Assembly (NCBI RefSeq): GCF_000425825.1
Contig: NZ_AUEE01000017.1
Coordinates: 1-34,787 of the forward strand
Length of the DNA: 34,787 bases
Reading direction: 5' to 3'
DNA from: Jeotgalicoccus marinus DSM 19772
GTDB taxonomy: Bacteria; Bacillota; Bacilli; Staphylococcales; Salinicoccaceae
Positions within the stretch are counted from its first letter, which is position 1. Each line of letters opens with the position of its first letter. The notes under the pieces are model-generated. The model did not search any database, was not told the origin of the DNA, and was given only the letters and a program-made list of their open reading frames with translations. This document shows positions 8,636-16,856 of this stretch, one piece after another. The position numbers were made by a program, and so were the translations under genes.

Positions 8636-9655
8636 TTATTCATCTATAAACTTCATCATCTTTTGCATTGCCACACTCATCGGTAAGTTTTTCACCTCAT
8701 CTAATGGAACAAAATCTGAATGACGATCTGTCGTTCTAATGATATAGCCATCCATGTACCAGACTTTATGTGTGAAGACATGTTTGTGTTCACCGATGGG
8801 GCCTTTTGGCTGACTGAGCTGGATTTGGTATTGTTCTTCTAAAGATTCTATGGAAGTATCTACGTCAAAGCGTGGTAACTCATACATGCCTTTTAATAAA
8901 TCATCTTCTTGTTTAAAGAGTAAAATTTCATTCTTATTGTTCAGAATGTAGTACACATTGTAATAATATTCTTTTTTAGTTTTCGCTTTTTTCTTCACAG
9001 GATAAGCCATTACCTCACCTTTTTTATAAGCTTCACAATGGGCCTGTACTGGACATACAACGCACTTAGGTGTGCGCGGTGTGCAAATAGTCGCTCCAAG
9101 TTCCATCAAAGCTTGATTAAAGTCACCCGCTTCTAATGGCATATCACTTTCTATATCTCTTTTAATATCTTTTTGCACGCTAACTTTTGTTGTGTCCCGG
9201 TTGTCACGATTTAATCTTGTCATCACTCTGAGCACATTGCCATCTACTGCGGCAAGTTGATTATTAAAAGCTATACTTTGTACTGCACCACCGATATATG
9301 GACCTACACCTTTTAAGCTAAAAAAATCTTCGGGTCGATTCGGTACTTTAGAATCATATAGACTTTGTACTTCTTTAATTGCATGGTGAAAATTTCGAAT
9401 TCTATTATAGTAACCTAGGCCTTCCCAATCTTTTAATAAGTCTTGTTCGTCAGCATTGGCAAGGGCATCTAGAGTTTCATATTTTGTTATAAATTTATTA
9501 AAATAGGGTATAACAGTAATGACTTGAGTTTGTTGTAACATAACCTCACTCAGCCAAATTTTATAGGGATCGCTCGTCTGTCGCCAAGGTAGCTCCCTTT
9601 TATTTGCATGATACCAAGCGAGTAATGTATCATTAAAAACTGATCTTTTTAACAT
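8636..9655 (-). CDS. mutY: A/G-specific adenine glycosylase MutY
   Basis: 339-aa base-excision repair enzyme that removes A mispaired with 8-oxoG. The catalytic Glu37 lies in 'LSEVMLQQTQV', the helix-hairpin-helix 'LKGVGPYIGGAV' at 114-125 is followed by the catalytic Asp138 in 'AAVDGNVLRV', and the [4Fe-4S] ligands C191, C198, C201 and C207 have the C-x6-C-x2-C-x5-C spacing. The C-terminal ~110 residues form the MutT-like 8-oxoG-recognition domain. AAGGATG precedes ATG 9655. Divergent from the yfhP-like gene with only ~50 bp between. Confidence 0.96.
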   Translation of the reverse strand: MLKRSVFNDTLLAWYHANKRELPWRQTSDPYKIWLSEVMLQQTQVITVIPYFNKFITKYETLDALANADEQDLLKDWEGLGYYNRIRNFHHAIKEVQSLYDSKVPNRPEDFFSLKGVGPYIGGAVQSIAFNNQLAAVDGNVLRVMTRLNRDNRDTTKVSVQKDIKRDIESDMPLEAGDFNQALMELGATICTPRTPKCVVCPVQAHCEAYKKGEVMAYPVKKKAKTKKEYYYNVYYILNNKNEILLFKQEDDLLKGMYELPRFDVDTSIESLEEQYQIQLSQPKGPIGEHKHVFTHKVWYMDGYIIRTTDRHSDFVPLDEVKNLPMSVAMQKMMKFIDE

Positions 9656-9708
9656 GTAAACATCCTTAATAAATTATTAAAATGCAGAAATTGAATGGAA
9701 GTGGAATG

Positions 9709-10680
9709 ATGGATACTTTAACACATACCCTGATGGGTGGTACGATAGTTGGTCTTGCACAAATAGACCCAAATATCGACCCCGTTTCAGCAGGGTTTAT
9801 TACGACTGTCGTCGGTGCTTCGTTAATTCCAGACATCGATACTTTAATGAAACTTAAAAATAATGCCATTTATATTAAACACCATCGTGGTATTACCCAT
9901 TCTCTACCTTTTACTGTATTAATTTGGCCATTATTGCTGGCAATTTTAAGCAGTACCTTATTCGGCCTGCCTTTTATAAATATGTACTTTTGGTCACTTT
10001 TTGGCGTCTTCCTTCATGTTTTTTCAGACATTTTCAATGCCTATGGTACACAGGCGCTCAGGCCTTTTAACCACACTTGGATTCAGCTCGGATACATCAA
10101 CACTATAGATATACCTATTATCATAATGCATGCCTTGTATTTTATCCTGTGGTTCGTCGGTTTTAATCCAGTCATGCTGTTTATTATTTTATATGGTGTA
10201 TTAGTATTGTACTACATCACCCGTTTTACCTATCAAAAATATTTAATCCAAAAAATTATAAAACAAATTCCTGATAGAGACATCAGTAGAGTATTCTGTA
10301 TGCCAACCATACGATTTAATGAGTGGAGAGTGGTAGTAATTTCAGCAGATTACTACTATGTTGGTCGGACTTTTAAAGGTCAAATTGTATTTTACGATCG
10401 CTTTGAAAAAGTGAAACCACTTGAAGGTGAATTATTTGAAGCTGTAAAAGATGATGAAAACTTTAAATCCTTTACTTTCTTCTCCTCTATTTATAGACAT
10501 GAGGTTAAAGATATTGACCATAATACAATTGAGGTGCGTTATATAGACCTTAGATATTTAAAAGATGGTCATTATCCATTCGTTTGTATCATGCTATTAG
10601 ACAAAGATGATTTTGATGTTCAATCCTCTTATACAGGTTGGGTTTTCACTGAAAATAAACTCCAACAAAAATTATCGTAA
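9709..10680 (+). CDS. yfhP: YfhP-type membrane-bound metal-dependent hydrolase
   Basis: About 323 aa; I choose the ATG at 9709 (or 9706) because GGAAGTGG is well placed upstream and the protein then begins 'MDTLTHTLMGG' as in B. subtilis YfhP; an ATG at 9682 is in frame but lacks a binding site. The N-terminal half belongs to the YdjM/LexA-binding inner-membrane-associated hydrolase family: His in 'DTLTH', 'PDIDTL', 'HHRGITHS' and 'FLHVFSDIFNAYGT' are the conserved probable metal ligands, spread over several hydrophobic helices. The C-terminal ~130 residues are soluble. The substrate is unknown. Confidence 0.85.
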   Translation: MDTLTHTLMGGTIVGLAQIDPNIDPVSAGFITTVVGASLIPDIDTLMKLKNNAIYIKHHRGITHSLPFTVLIWPLLLAILSSTLFGLPFINMYFWSLFGVFLHVFSDIFNAYGTQALRPFNHTWIQLGYINTIDIPIIIMHALYFILWFVGFNPVMLFIILYGVLVLYYITRFTYQKYLIQKIIKQIPDRDISRVFCMPTIRFNEWRVVVISADYYYVGRTFKGQIVFYDRFEKVKPLEGELFEAVKDDENFKSFTFFSSIYRHEVKDIDHNTIEVRYIDLRYLKDGHYPFVCIMLLDKDDFDVQSSYTGWVFTENKLQQKLS

Positions 10681-10687
10681 CATAAAG

Positions 10688-10716
10688 CCAGCATGCCTAT
10701 TTTTCAGGCATGCTGG
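10688..10716. terminator. Bidirectional terminator, yfhP / TarG-like permease
   Basis: 11-bp perfect stem CCAGCATGCCT / AGGCATGCTGG with 7-nt loop, followed by TTTT on the plus strand and by TTTATG on the minus strand. Its left part contains the stop codon of the convergent permease gene. Confidence 0.8.
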
Positions 10717-11458
10717 TTTTATCATTATATAATTGTATTTTCATTTTTCCATAAGCCTCAAACACCCACAAGTATAATATCGCGACTTGGGTAAAGTACA
10801 GTACATCGTATGGCAAACGATTAATTGACCATGCTTGATGTACCGTATTATTTTGCAATCCATTAATTACATAGTAAAAGGGATTTAAACTCAATATATT
10901 TTCAAGAATCCCTGGAAGTTGTTCTGGTAAGTAAAACACAGGTACAACGAGCAACACAATTAGGAACAAGATTGGATTAATCTTGGTCGTATTAATGTGC
11001 ATTGATACGCCTAAAAACAACATAGTGAATGGTATCGTCAAAATTACACCTAGTAAGATGTAATATATTAACGAGAAGATATTTAATAGCCAATCATCAA
11101 TAAAGAGTGCAGTTATCGCACTATACATCGTTAAAAATATAATAAAGATTATAGTTTGATAAACCATGACAGGTAATATTCTTAAATATAATGGAATGTA
11201 GTTCACTTTTAGAATTGAACCTTTAACGTAAGCATCATTTTTATTTAAAATTACCATACTAAAAACCCATACTGTAGACATGAAACCAGTCATCCCATAC
11301 AAGAGCCGAATCATAGTTTGGGATTCTAGGAACATAAACCCAACAATCATACCGACAAGTCCGACTAAGTAAATAATTAATGGTGTAAGATTTAACAAGG
11401 TAAACCTATCCGCCTGTCGGAATACTCTTCTTAGCAAATATTTGAATCTGTAATCCAT
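10697..11458 (-). CDS. TarG/TagG-like ABC-2 family permease
   Basis: 253-aa integral membrane protein starting at ATG 11458. AAGGTAGGTG, which spans the stop codon of the preceding gene, is at the proper distance; a GTG at 11467 is possible but too close to it. Six hydrophobic helices follow a basic amphipathic N-terminus. The last third, with 'LPGILENILSLNPFYYVINGL', matches the 'NP.Y.....YR' segment of TarG/TagG teichoic-acid permeases. Real TarG exports wall teichoic acid with TarH. Here the partner gene, translationally coupled, encodes an ATPase-dead TarH-like protein, so this permease may work with another ATPase or have a non-transport role. Overall identity to TarG looks low. Confidence 0.75.
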   Translation of the reverse strand: MDYRFKYLLRRVFRQADRFTLLNLTPLIIYLVGLVGMIVGFMFLESQTMIRLLYGMTGFMSTVWVFSMVILNKNDAYVKGSILKVNYIPLYLRILPVMVYQTIIFIIFLTMYSAITALFIDDWLLNIFSLIYYILLGVILTIPFTMLFLGVSMHINTTKINPILFLIVLLVVPVFYLPEQLPGILENILSLNPFYYVINGLQNNTVHQAWSINRLPYDVLYFTQVAILYLWVFEAYGKMKIQLYNDKTSMPEK

Positions 11459-11467
11459 CTCAGGCAC

Positions 11468-12955
11468 CTACCTTATTATATAGTTCCATTTATTAGTCGT
11501 ACTATCGTAAATCATAAAGCCACCATCAACTCTAAAAATTGTAACTTCCGAAGATAAATTCATATCTTCTACAATTGGATTATTTTCAACCCCATCAAAT
11601 TCCATAGAAAATACTGTTTGCCCTTGGAAGTGATAAATAATAGGTATTCCTGCAACCTTACCTGAATTCTCATCCAGACTGTCAAAAGTAATATTTTGTT
11701 CTAAGAATTCCCTATCTCCATTTAAGTAATTAGAATAGAATAGATAGTTATCTTGGATAACCGGTGCAGTGTACTGAAGTAACTCCATGAAATCAGCTTC
11801 AGTATAGAGACTCGCTGGATTAAAATAAACAACCTCATCACGATTCACAGTCTCTTCTATACCATTATGATTTATTGTATAGGTCTCTTCAGTCGAATCT
11901 GTGACTTCTATGAGTGTAAATGGTGGTAAAGTTTCACCATTTAAATTTAGTCCTTCATTATCAACAAAAGCATATGCGAGTCGATCTGTCGTTTCGCCTT
12001 CTGTAAAATTCTCATTCTCTTCTGTAAATGTTGGTGTTTCTGATACGAAAGTAATATTCATGAAAATCACCAATGCAGCAACAATCATAACGAAGGTAAT
12101 GACTAGGCTGACAATAATCTTTTGAATATTGACATTATCTAGAACAGATGCCTGTTGTTTACCTAAACGTTTAAAGTTTTCATTATATTTTTCATCTTCA
12201 TATACTCGTCTTTTCCAGTCTAAGTCAAAGAGGGCTTCTTGCTCTATATTTTTTACCTTACTTTTTTCTTTTAAGTATTTGTTATAGGCTTCCTTTCCAC
12301 CCTCTACACTGCCCTCATACCGTATTTGTCCATAGCTTATCCAAGTGAAATAATTCGCCATTTTTTCAATTGGTTCTATGGCAGTTTCTAAAAGCAGAAT
12401 GCCGCGTTTACTGTTCTCGTGCATATTAACGACACTTCTGAACTTGTCCAAATCTTCAAGATCTTTATGAAAGTTGTTGTAAATAATCACATCAGCCTCA
12501 ATAAGTGCTGACAACTCTAGTAGGACGTGAGATAACTGTTTACGCGTCAATTCATTGACTTTCTTATCTAAATTATTTCGGATAATTGCTTTAACTTGTA
12601 AGCGGTCAAGTGTCTTAGTAAAAGCCTTACCGCTCATATATTCTTCAAGCAGTTCTTCAATGAAAAACGATAATTTAAACGGATTCGTTAGATGATCATC
12701 TACATCTAAACTTAGGATACTACCATTACGAGTTATTTTACCTTCTTTAAGGTCCAGTGTGCCACTTAGCGTTTCTTTAATATAGAACAGAGTATCTGGA
12801 CTACTCAGAAGTCCAAGGACCTCTCCCTCATAGAGATGAATATTTACGTCCTTTAAATAAATATCTCCTGCATTGCCAAGCATGCGAGTTTTAAAGTCTG
12901 AAGCTTCTTTGCTATAGGTTAAATCGATCCCTTTTAATAGTACTTTATTTTTCAT
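11468..12955 (-). CDS. TarH/TagH-like degenerate ABC ATPase with extracellular C-terminal domain
   Basis: 495 aa. Residues 1-230 follow the TarH fold ('DIYLKDVNIHLYEGEVLGLL', 'EGKITRNGSI', 'FTWISYGQIRYEGSVEGGKE'), but all catalytic motifs are gone: the P-loop position reads 'GLLSSPDTLFYIK' instead of GxxGxGKST, the signature position 'NELTRKQLSHV' instead of SSGM/SGG, Walker B 'ADVIIYNNF' instead of LxxDE, and the H-loop histidine is Glu190. A charged linker, one membrane helix (about 278-299) and a ~190-residue acidic outer domain with 'GLNLNGETLPPFTLIEV' (SH3-like) follow; B. subtilis TagH also has such a C-terminal extension. The reading frame is intact and embedded in an operon (1-bp overlap TAATG with yfhH), so it is not a decaying pseudogene. 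Confidence 0.78.
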   Translation of the reverse strand: MKNKVLLKGIDLTYSKEASDFKTRMLGNAGDIYLKDVNIHLYEGEVLGLLSSPDTLFYIKETLSGTLDLKEGKITRNGSILSLDVDDHLTNPFKLSFFIEELLEEYMSGKAFTKTLDRLQVKAIIRNNLDKKVNELTRKQLSHVLLELSALIEADVIIYNNFHKDLEDLDKFRSVVNMHENSKRGILLLETAIEPIEKMANYFTWISYGQIRYEGSVEGGKEAYNKYLKEKSKVKNIEQEALFDLDWKRRVYEDEKYNENFKRLGKQQASVLDNVNIQKIIVSLVITFVMIVAALVIFMNITFVSETPTFTEENENFTEGETTDRLAYAFVDNEGLNLNGETLPPFTLIEVTDSTEETYTINHNGIEETVNRDEVVYFNPASLYTEADFMELLQYTAPVIQDNYLFYSNYLNGDREFLEQNITFDSLDENSGKVAGIPIIYHFQGQTVFSMEFDGVENNPIVEDMNLSSEVTIFRVDGGFMIYDSTTNKWNYIIR

Positions 12956-13284
12956 TAGCCAACCTTTTTAGGCAATTGTAGCATGCTAACTGGGATACCA
13001 GTTTCCTTTTCATCACCATTGACAAAAAAGCCCCAAGCAAAAATGCCCTTGACATACTCGACTTTAAAATAGTGATCTTCTTGGCTAATCACCTTATATA
13101 TTTTCCCTTTTTCAATAAGAGATAAATCGATTAAATAGCACTCTGCAATGATTACCTGACGCTCTAGTACACGGTACTCATTTTCAACACCCATCATTTC
13201 AGCACGTCTCATCTTTTCGCGCTTAGTTTGTATATAATGGTTTAGTTCCTTTCTTGTCATTTGACCGAGAGATTCATTCATCAT
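12955..13284 (-). CDS. yfhH: DUF1811 family protein YfhH
   Basis: 109-aa small soluble protein of the YfhH family. An N-terminal helical part ('LGQMTRKELNHYIQTKREKM') is followed by a C-terminal beta-rich part with 'FKVEYVKGIFAWGF'. No enzymatic motif is known. The start (ATG 13284 or 13281) lies inside the end of recX, 11-bp overlap, with AGGCGG upstream. The recX-yfhH linkage is conserved in Bacillus and Staphylococcus. Confidence 0.88.
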   Translation of the reverse strand: MMNESLGQMTRKELNHYIQTKREKMRRAEMMGVENEYRVLERQVIIAECYLIDLSLIEKGKIYKVISQEDHYFKVEYVKGIFAWGFFVNGDEKETGIPVSMLQLPKKVG

Positions 13285-14044
13285 CTATTCCGCCTAACTT
13301 TTCACTGATTTTATCATAAGGGTAACCTTTACTCATCATTGCTGCAATCATTTTCTGTTTTAGCTTATAGCCACTTTCTTTTCTTTGATACTTATTATAA
13401 TATTTTTCAAAGTCTTTCTCAAAATAATGTTCCTCATCAAAATCATCATCAAATATAATCATTTCCATATGATGCTTTTGATATCCCCTTTGGATTAATT
13501 TCTCCTGCAGCTTTTGTTTAAACTGCATGTATGAGCCACGGTGAGATTTGAGGAATTTATGCTTCAATTTATTCATTCGTTCAGCATCGATTAAATCATC
13601 AAAATAAGCTTTCTCTCTCATGATAATATCTTCTTCGATACCTTGTTTTTTCAATTCACGAACAAGGTGTCCTGGACCTTTATCTGTTGTATTTAACAAG
13701 GTATTTCTAAATGCCACTGCATATTGATCATCGTTTAAGTATCCTTCATTAGTCAATCGATTGATTGTCTCTTTAACAATATCGTTATCAAAATCCTCAA
13801 TTAAATAATAATACATCTCTTGGATTGACCTTAGCTTGTAACTGATAAATTTTAGTCCCTTTGTATAGGCCTGATCGAATTGAATACTTGTTGTCAGTGC
13901 TTCAAATTCATCTTCTTCTATCACTTTACCTGGTATGAGCATGTACCTTACAAGTGATTCTTCATGTACTTTTAAAGTGCGTCCGTCATCAAAATACACC
14001 TGGTACATTTCTTTTTTCTGTTTGACTATACGTCTAATTTCCAC
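13274..14044 (-). CDS. recX: Regulatory protein RecX
   Basis: 256-aa RecX, close to the S. aureus length, made of repeated three-helix modules. Recognisable modules include 'YKLRSIQEMYYYLIEDF', 'NRLTNEGYLNDDQYAVAF', 'GPGHLVRELKKQGI' and the C-terminal 'KLKQKMIAAMMSKGYPYDKI'. RecX binds the RecA filament and modulates recombination and SOS induction. It starts 5 bp after the thioesterase gene ends and overlaps yfhH, so the three genes and the two TarGH-like genes after them form one operon. Confidence 0.93.
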   Translation of the reverse strand: MEIRRIVKQKKEMYQVYFDDGRTLKVHEESLVRYMLIPGKVIEEDEFEALTTSIQFDQAYTKGLKFISYKLRSIQEMYYYLIEDFDNDIVKETINRLTNEGYLNDDQYAVAFRNTLLNTTDKGPGHLVRELKKQGIEEDIIMREKAYFDDLIDAERMNKLKHKFLKSHRGSYMQFKQKLQEKLIQRGYQKHHMEMIIFDDDFDEEHYFEKDFEKYYNKYQRKESGYKLKQKMIAAMMSKGYPYDKISEKLGGIDDE

Positions 14045-14049
14045 TTAAA

Positions 14050-14559
14050 TCACTCCAATAAATCAGAAGCGAAAAAACTGCTTAATGACTTACTTTGTTC
14101 TTTTCTTTGAAGTCGACGTTCCGACCGCTCTCTACCGGTGTCTTTCAGCCACTGCAAACGGTCATTATCCGCTTCAATTTTAGGAACTTCCACCTTATTA
14201 TTGTCATCATCAAGTGCGACGAAAGTTAAGAAAGAAAATGCTGCAAGTTCCTTACCAGATTCACGTGTTAAATCTTCTTTTGAAATCTTGACCATGACTT
14301 CCATAGAACTACGTCCTGTGGAAGTTACCATAGCTTCTAAAATAACAATTTCGCCGACATTGATTGGCTTTAAAAAATCCATTGAATCTATAGAAGCTGT
14401 GACGACACTCTCCCTACAATGTCGTCTTGCACTGATTGCTGCAATATCATCTACATATTGTAACAACCTACCACCGAACAATGTACCATGTGAATTTGAA
14501 TCTGGTGGTAGGACATTAGCAGTTTTTACTGCATAGGATTCTGACATTAGTTTTTTCAT
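14050..14559 (-). CDS. Acyl-CoA thioesterase, hot-dog fold (YkhA/YciA type)
   Basis: 169-aa single hot-dog domain. The 'PPDSNSHGTLFGGRLLQYVDD' region (about 18-38) holds the helix with the conserved 'HGTLFGG' and catalytic Asp, and 'DSMDFLKPINVGEI' is the second family block. Such enzymes hydrolyse a broad range of acyl-CoAs as hexamers. The C-terminal ~35 residues are charged. First gene of the operon leading to recX; an intrinsic terminator (14590-14611) separates it from the gene before it. Confidence 0.9.
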   Translation of the reverse strand: MKKLMSESYAVKTANVLPPDSNSHGTLFGGRLLQYVDDIAAISARRHCRESVVTASIDSMDFLKPINVGEIVILEAMVTSTGRSSMEVMVKISKEDLTRESGKELAAFSFLTFVALDDDNNKVEVPKIEADNDRLQWLKDTGRERSERRLQRKEQSKSLSSFFASDLLE

Positions 14560-14589
14560 GATTTTCCCCTTTCATTAAACGACAAAAAT

Positions 14590-14611
14590 AGAGGAGATTC
14601 GCATCTCCTCT
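14590..14611 (-). terminator. Terminator after the 51-aa membrane protein gene
   Basis: 9-bp perfect stem AGAGGAGAT/ATCTCCTCT, 4-nt loop, then ATTTTTG on the minus strand. It lies 12 bp after the small gene's stop codon. Confidence 0.75.
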
Positions 14612-14623
14612 AACTTTAAAAGC

Positions 14624-14779
14624 TTATATTTTACGTTCCAGCGCTTCTTCTGGCGTATCCACAACAATTGCATCTTTACTGTGGAATGCCTGTGCTAGGA
14701 AATAATATAGCACTGCTGCAAAGCCGAGAATAGCAAACATGAATGATAATACTATTAAGAGCATGAGCCAACTGCTCAT
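14624..14779 (-). CDS. Small single-pass membrane protein, 51 aa
   Basis: Intact small gene: AGGAGGGG seven bases before ATG 14779, 51 codons, stop TAA, then its own terminator. The protein begins 'MSSWLMLLIVLSFMFAILGF', continues hydrophobic to about residue 31 (one membrane helix) and ends with a charged tail including 'DTPEEALERKI'. I do not recognise the family. It sits between the aminopeptidase and thioesterase genes, all on the minus strand. The very good binding site and flanking terminator are the evidence that it is expressed. Confidence 0.72.
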   Translation of the reverse strand: MSSWLMLLIVLSFMFAILGFAAVLYYFLAQAFHSKDAIVVDTPEEALERKI

Positions 14780-14863
14780 AGTACCCCTCCTCTAATAAAA
14801 TGTTACATAATTTAATTACTTAAATTGTATCATATATTAAAACACAATGGTGCTTAAAATTTA

Positions 14864-16096
14864 TTAAAAGGCCCAGTTTCCTTGACTAAATACCGGTGTC
14901 TCATTTCCTTCATTATCTACACCATAGATATTTAAGTCTTTAGAACCAATCATGAAGTCAACATGGGTTATAGAGTCATTGAGTCCGACCGCATCCAGCT
15001 CATCACGAGACATCTCCTTACCGCCTTGAACAGAGAAAGCATAAGCACTACCTAAAGCAATGTGACATGATGCATTTTCATCGAATAAGGTATTAAAGAA
15101 AAGAATACCTTTATTTGAAATAGGAGAATCATCAGGTACAAGTGCAACTTCACCTAATCTTCTCGCACCTTCGTCAGTGTCCATAATATTCTTAAGGATT
15201 TCGTAACCTTTTTTTGCCTCATATTCGATAACTTCGCCATCTTTAAATGTTAATTTGAAATCATCAATGATATTTCCACCATGACTCAGCGGTAGAGTGT
15301 TTGATACATAACCATCTACTCTGTTCTTATCTGGTGCGGTAAAGACTTCTTCAGTGGGCATGTTCGCCATAAAAGAATCTCCATTTGAATCAGTACTTGA
15401 TGCACCAGCCCAGAGGTGATTTTGTGGTAAGCCAATAGTTAAATTTGTACCAGGTGCTTCATAGCGTAAGGCAGTAAATTGTTTATCATTTAAATAATCA
15501 ACCTTTTCATGAAGCGTCTTATCGTGCTCGGTCCAAGCTTGAACTGGATTATCGACGTCTGCACGAACGGTATATAGAATCAATTCTAACAATCGATTTA
15601 CTGCTTCATTGTCACTTAAATCAGGGTAAACTAATCTCGCCCACTCAACTGAGGGATAGCCTGCAACACACCAAGAATGGTAATCACTTTGTGTACGTGC
15701 AGAGAATTCTTTGAATGCCTTACCTTGTGCAACTTGCATTGCCATTAATTTTTCTGGCTCGACATCTTTTAATAGCTCTGGTGAGCTTGAAATAATACTT
15801 AAAAATCCGGCTTTCTCATCGCTATAGTACATACGTTCAGCGACATCAAACTCATGTACGGTCGCTAAACTTTCTTTGTCTTTATAAGTCGCACTCAGTC
15901 TTGAGAGTGTATCATCACCTAATGAGACTCTGACATCTTTTGATCCACGTTCATAAGCAATTTTAGTCACTAAACGCACAAGTGGTAAAGCGTCCGAAGT
16001 TGCTCTAATAAATAGTTTTTTACCTTCAGTTACATTAATACCAACATCTACTAGAAGCTCTGCATACTTGTATAACTTATCTTCTAAATTAGTCAT
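14864..16096 (-). CDS. M29 family aminopeptidase (PepS/AmpS)
   Basis: 410-aa metallo-aminopeptidase of the M29 (aminopeptidase T/PepS) clan, cytoplasmic, releasing N-terminal residues from peptides. The expected metal ligands and catalytic residues are all in their usual motifs: Glu in 'NMPTEEVFTAPD', Glu in 'GARRLGEVALV', His and Tyr in 'ASCHIALGSAY', and His/Asp in 'THVDFMIGS'. Length matches S. aureus AmpS (about 413 aa). Preceded by the UPF0435 gene with 8 bp between them, forming a two-gene operon. Confidence 0.94.
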   Translation of the reverse strand: MTNLEDKLYKYAELLVDVGINVTEGKKLFIRATSDALPLVRLVTKIAYERGSKDVRVSLGDDTLSRLSATYKDKESLATVHEFDVAERMYYSDEKAGFLSIISSSPELLKDVEPEKLMAMQVAQGKAFKEFSARTQSDYHSWCVAGYPSVEWARLVYPDLSDNEAVNRLLELILYTVRADVDNPVQAWTEHDKTLHEKVDYLNDKQFTALRYEAPGTNLTIGLPQNHLWAGASSTDSNGDSFMANMPTEEVFTAPDKNRVDGYVSNTLPLSHGGNIIDDFKLTFKDGEVIEYEAKKGYEILKNIMDTDEGARRLGEVALVPDDSPISNKGILFFNTLFDENASCHIALGSAYAFSVQGGKEMSRDELDAVGLNDSITHVDFMIGSKDLNIYGVDNEGNETPVFSQGNWAF

Positions 16097-16104
16097 GATT
16101 TCCC

Positions 16105-16302
16105 CTACTTTCTCATTTTAGATAATTCTTCAATTACAGCAGATTGTTCAGCCGCTGAAATTTGCTTACGCGACTGTAACATTTTTTTAATATCGTTAAG
16201 CTCAGTCAACTTATCATCACTGTAATCTTCAGCTTTGAATATGCCTTTATTCACCACATTTAAGTGTTCTACTATATCGCTTAATATTTCTTCTTTGTTC
16301 AT
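16105..16302 (-). CDS. UPF0435 (DUF1128) family protein
   Basis: 65-aa protein starting at ATG 16302, which has GGAAAGGGG upstream; an in-frame start at 16344 lacks one. 'MNKEEILSDIVEHLNVVNKG' and 'DIKKMLQSRKQISAAEQSAV' match the all-helical UPF0435 family of Bacilli. Function unknown. First gene of the operon with the M29 aminopeptidase, a linkage also found in Staphylococcus. Confidence 0.87.
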   Translation of the reverse strand: MNKEEILSDIVEHLNVVNKGIFKAEDYSDDKLTELNDIKKMLQSRKQISAAEQSAVIEELSKMRK

Positions 16303-16342
16303 ATTAATCCCCTTTCCATACTCACCTACTATATTATCAAAC

Positions 16343-16371
16343 ATTAAATTAAATATATATTATCTTAACAA
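16343..16371 (-). promoter_or_regulatory. Candidate SigA promoter for UPF0435-aminopeptidase operon
   Basis: Minus strand -35 TTGTTA (16371-16366), 17-bp spacer, -10 TTTAAT (16348-16343), about 40 bp upstream of the coding start. Both hexamers differ from consensus at two positions or fewer. The A/T-rich background lowers specificity. Confidence 0.4.
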
Positions 16372-16423
16372 GGTAATAAAGTTTTCTTTTATATGAGTTT
16401 CTCTTAATTTCTTAGCTTAAAAC

Positions 16424-16449
16424 GTTTATACTTAGCTTAGATAGGATAT
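16424..16449 (+). promoter_or_regulatory. SigB-type promoter of the YtxH-like gene
   Basis: GTTTAT (16424-16429), 14-bp spacer, GGATAT (16444-16449), each one base away from the SigB consensus GTTTAA/GGGTAT, 34 bp before the coding start. YtxH-type proteins are SigB-dependent general stress proteins in B. subtilis, which supports the call. Confidence 0.6.
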
Positions 16450-16483
16450 AAAGACTACAAAGAAACTATAAGGAGAATCAATT

Positions 16484-16804
16484 ATGAAAAACAAATTAGT
16501 ACCAGCAATAGTAATTGGAGCCGCTGTCGGCGGAGTAATTGCACTTTTAGATAAAGGCACTCGCGAATCACTTGCATCAAACACAAAATCTATTAAGCAC
16601 TATGCACAAAACCCAGATGATCTTAAATCTCGTTTTAATAGTCCTTCAACAGGCGAACCATCTAAAATTGATATGATTAAAGATGAAGTTCTATTCTGGA
16701 AAGATACAATTGAAGAAATTCGCCGTAACAATCCTGAATTAGAAAAAGCAATTATAGATGCTAAAGATACGTTCCAATCAAACCGTGAGAAAAAACTAAA
16801 TTAA
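16484..16804 (+). CDS. YtxH-like stress protein with N-terminal membrane helix
   Basis: 106-aa protein. Residues 5-22 form a small-residue-rich hydrophobic helix ('AIVIGAAVGGVIALL') like the glycine-zipper helix of YtxH-family proteins, and the rest is hydrophilic and helical. AAGGAG lies in front of ATG 16484. Likely membrane-anchored. Function is unknown; the SigB-like promoter upstream suggests general stress induction. A terminator follows 10 bp after the stop. Confidence 0.7.
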   Translation: MKNKLVPAIVIGAAVGGVIALLDKGTRESLASNTKSIKHYAQNPDDLKSRFNSPSTGEPSKIDMIKDEVLFWKDTIEEIRRNNPELEKAIIDAKDTFQSNREKKLN

Positions 16805-16813
16805 TATTACTTG

Positions 16814-16836
16814 GGACTATGTTACATAGTCCTTTT
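16814..16836 (+). terminator. Terminator after the YtxH-like gene
   Basis: 8-bp stem GGACTATG/CATAGTCC, loop TTA, then TTTTATTTT. Confidence 0.75.
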
Positions 16837-16856
16837 ATTTTAGCGAGGTGAAATGA

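Noticed and set aside
11468-12955. TarH-like gene treated as a pseudogene
   Set aside because: The frame is open over 495 codons, overlaps both neighbours in the tight way of operon genes and has a distinctive extra domain, so loss of ATPase motifs is better seen as a change of function.
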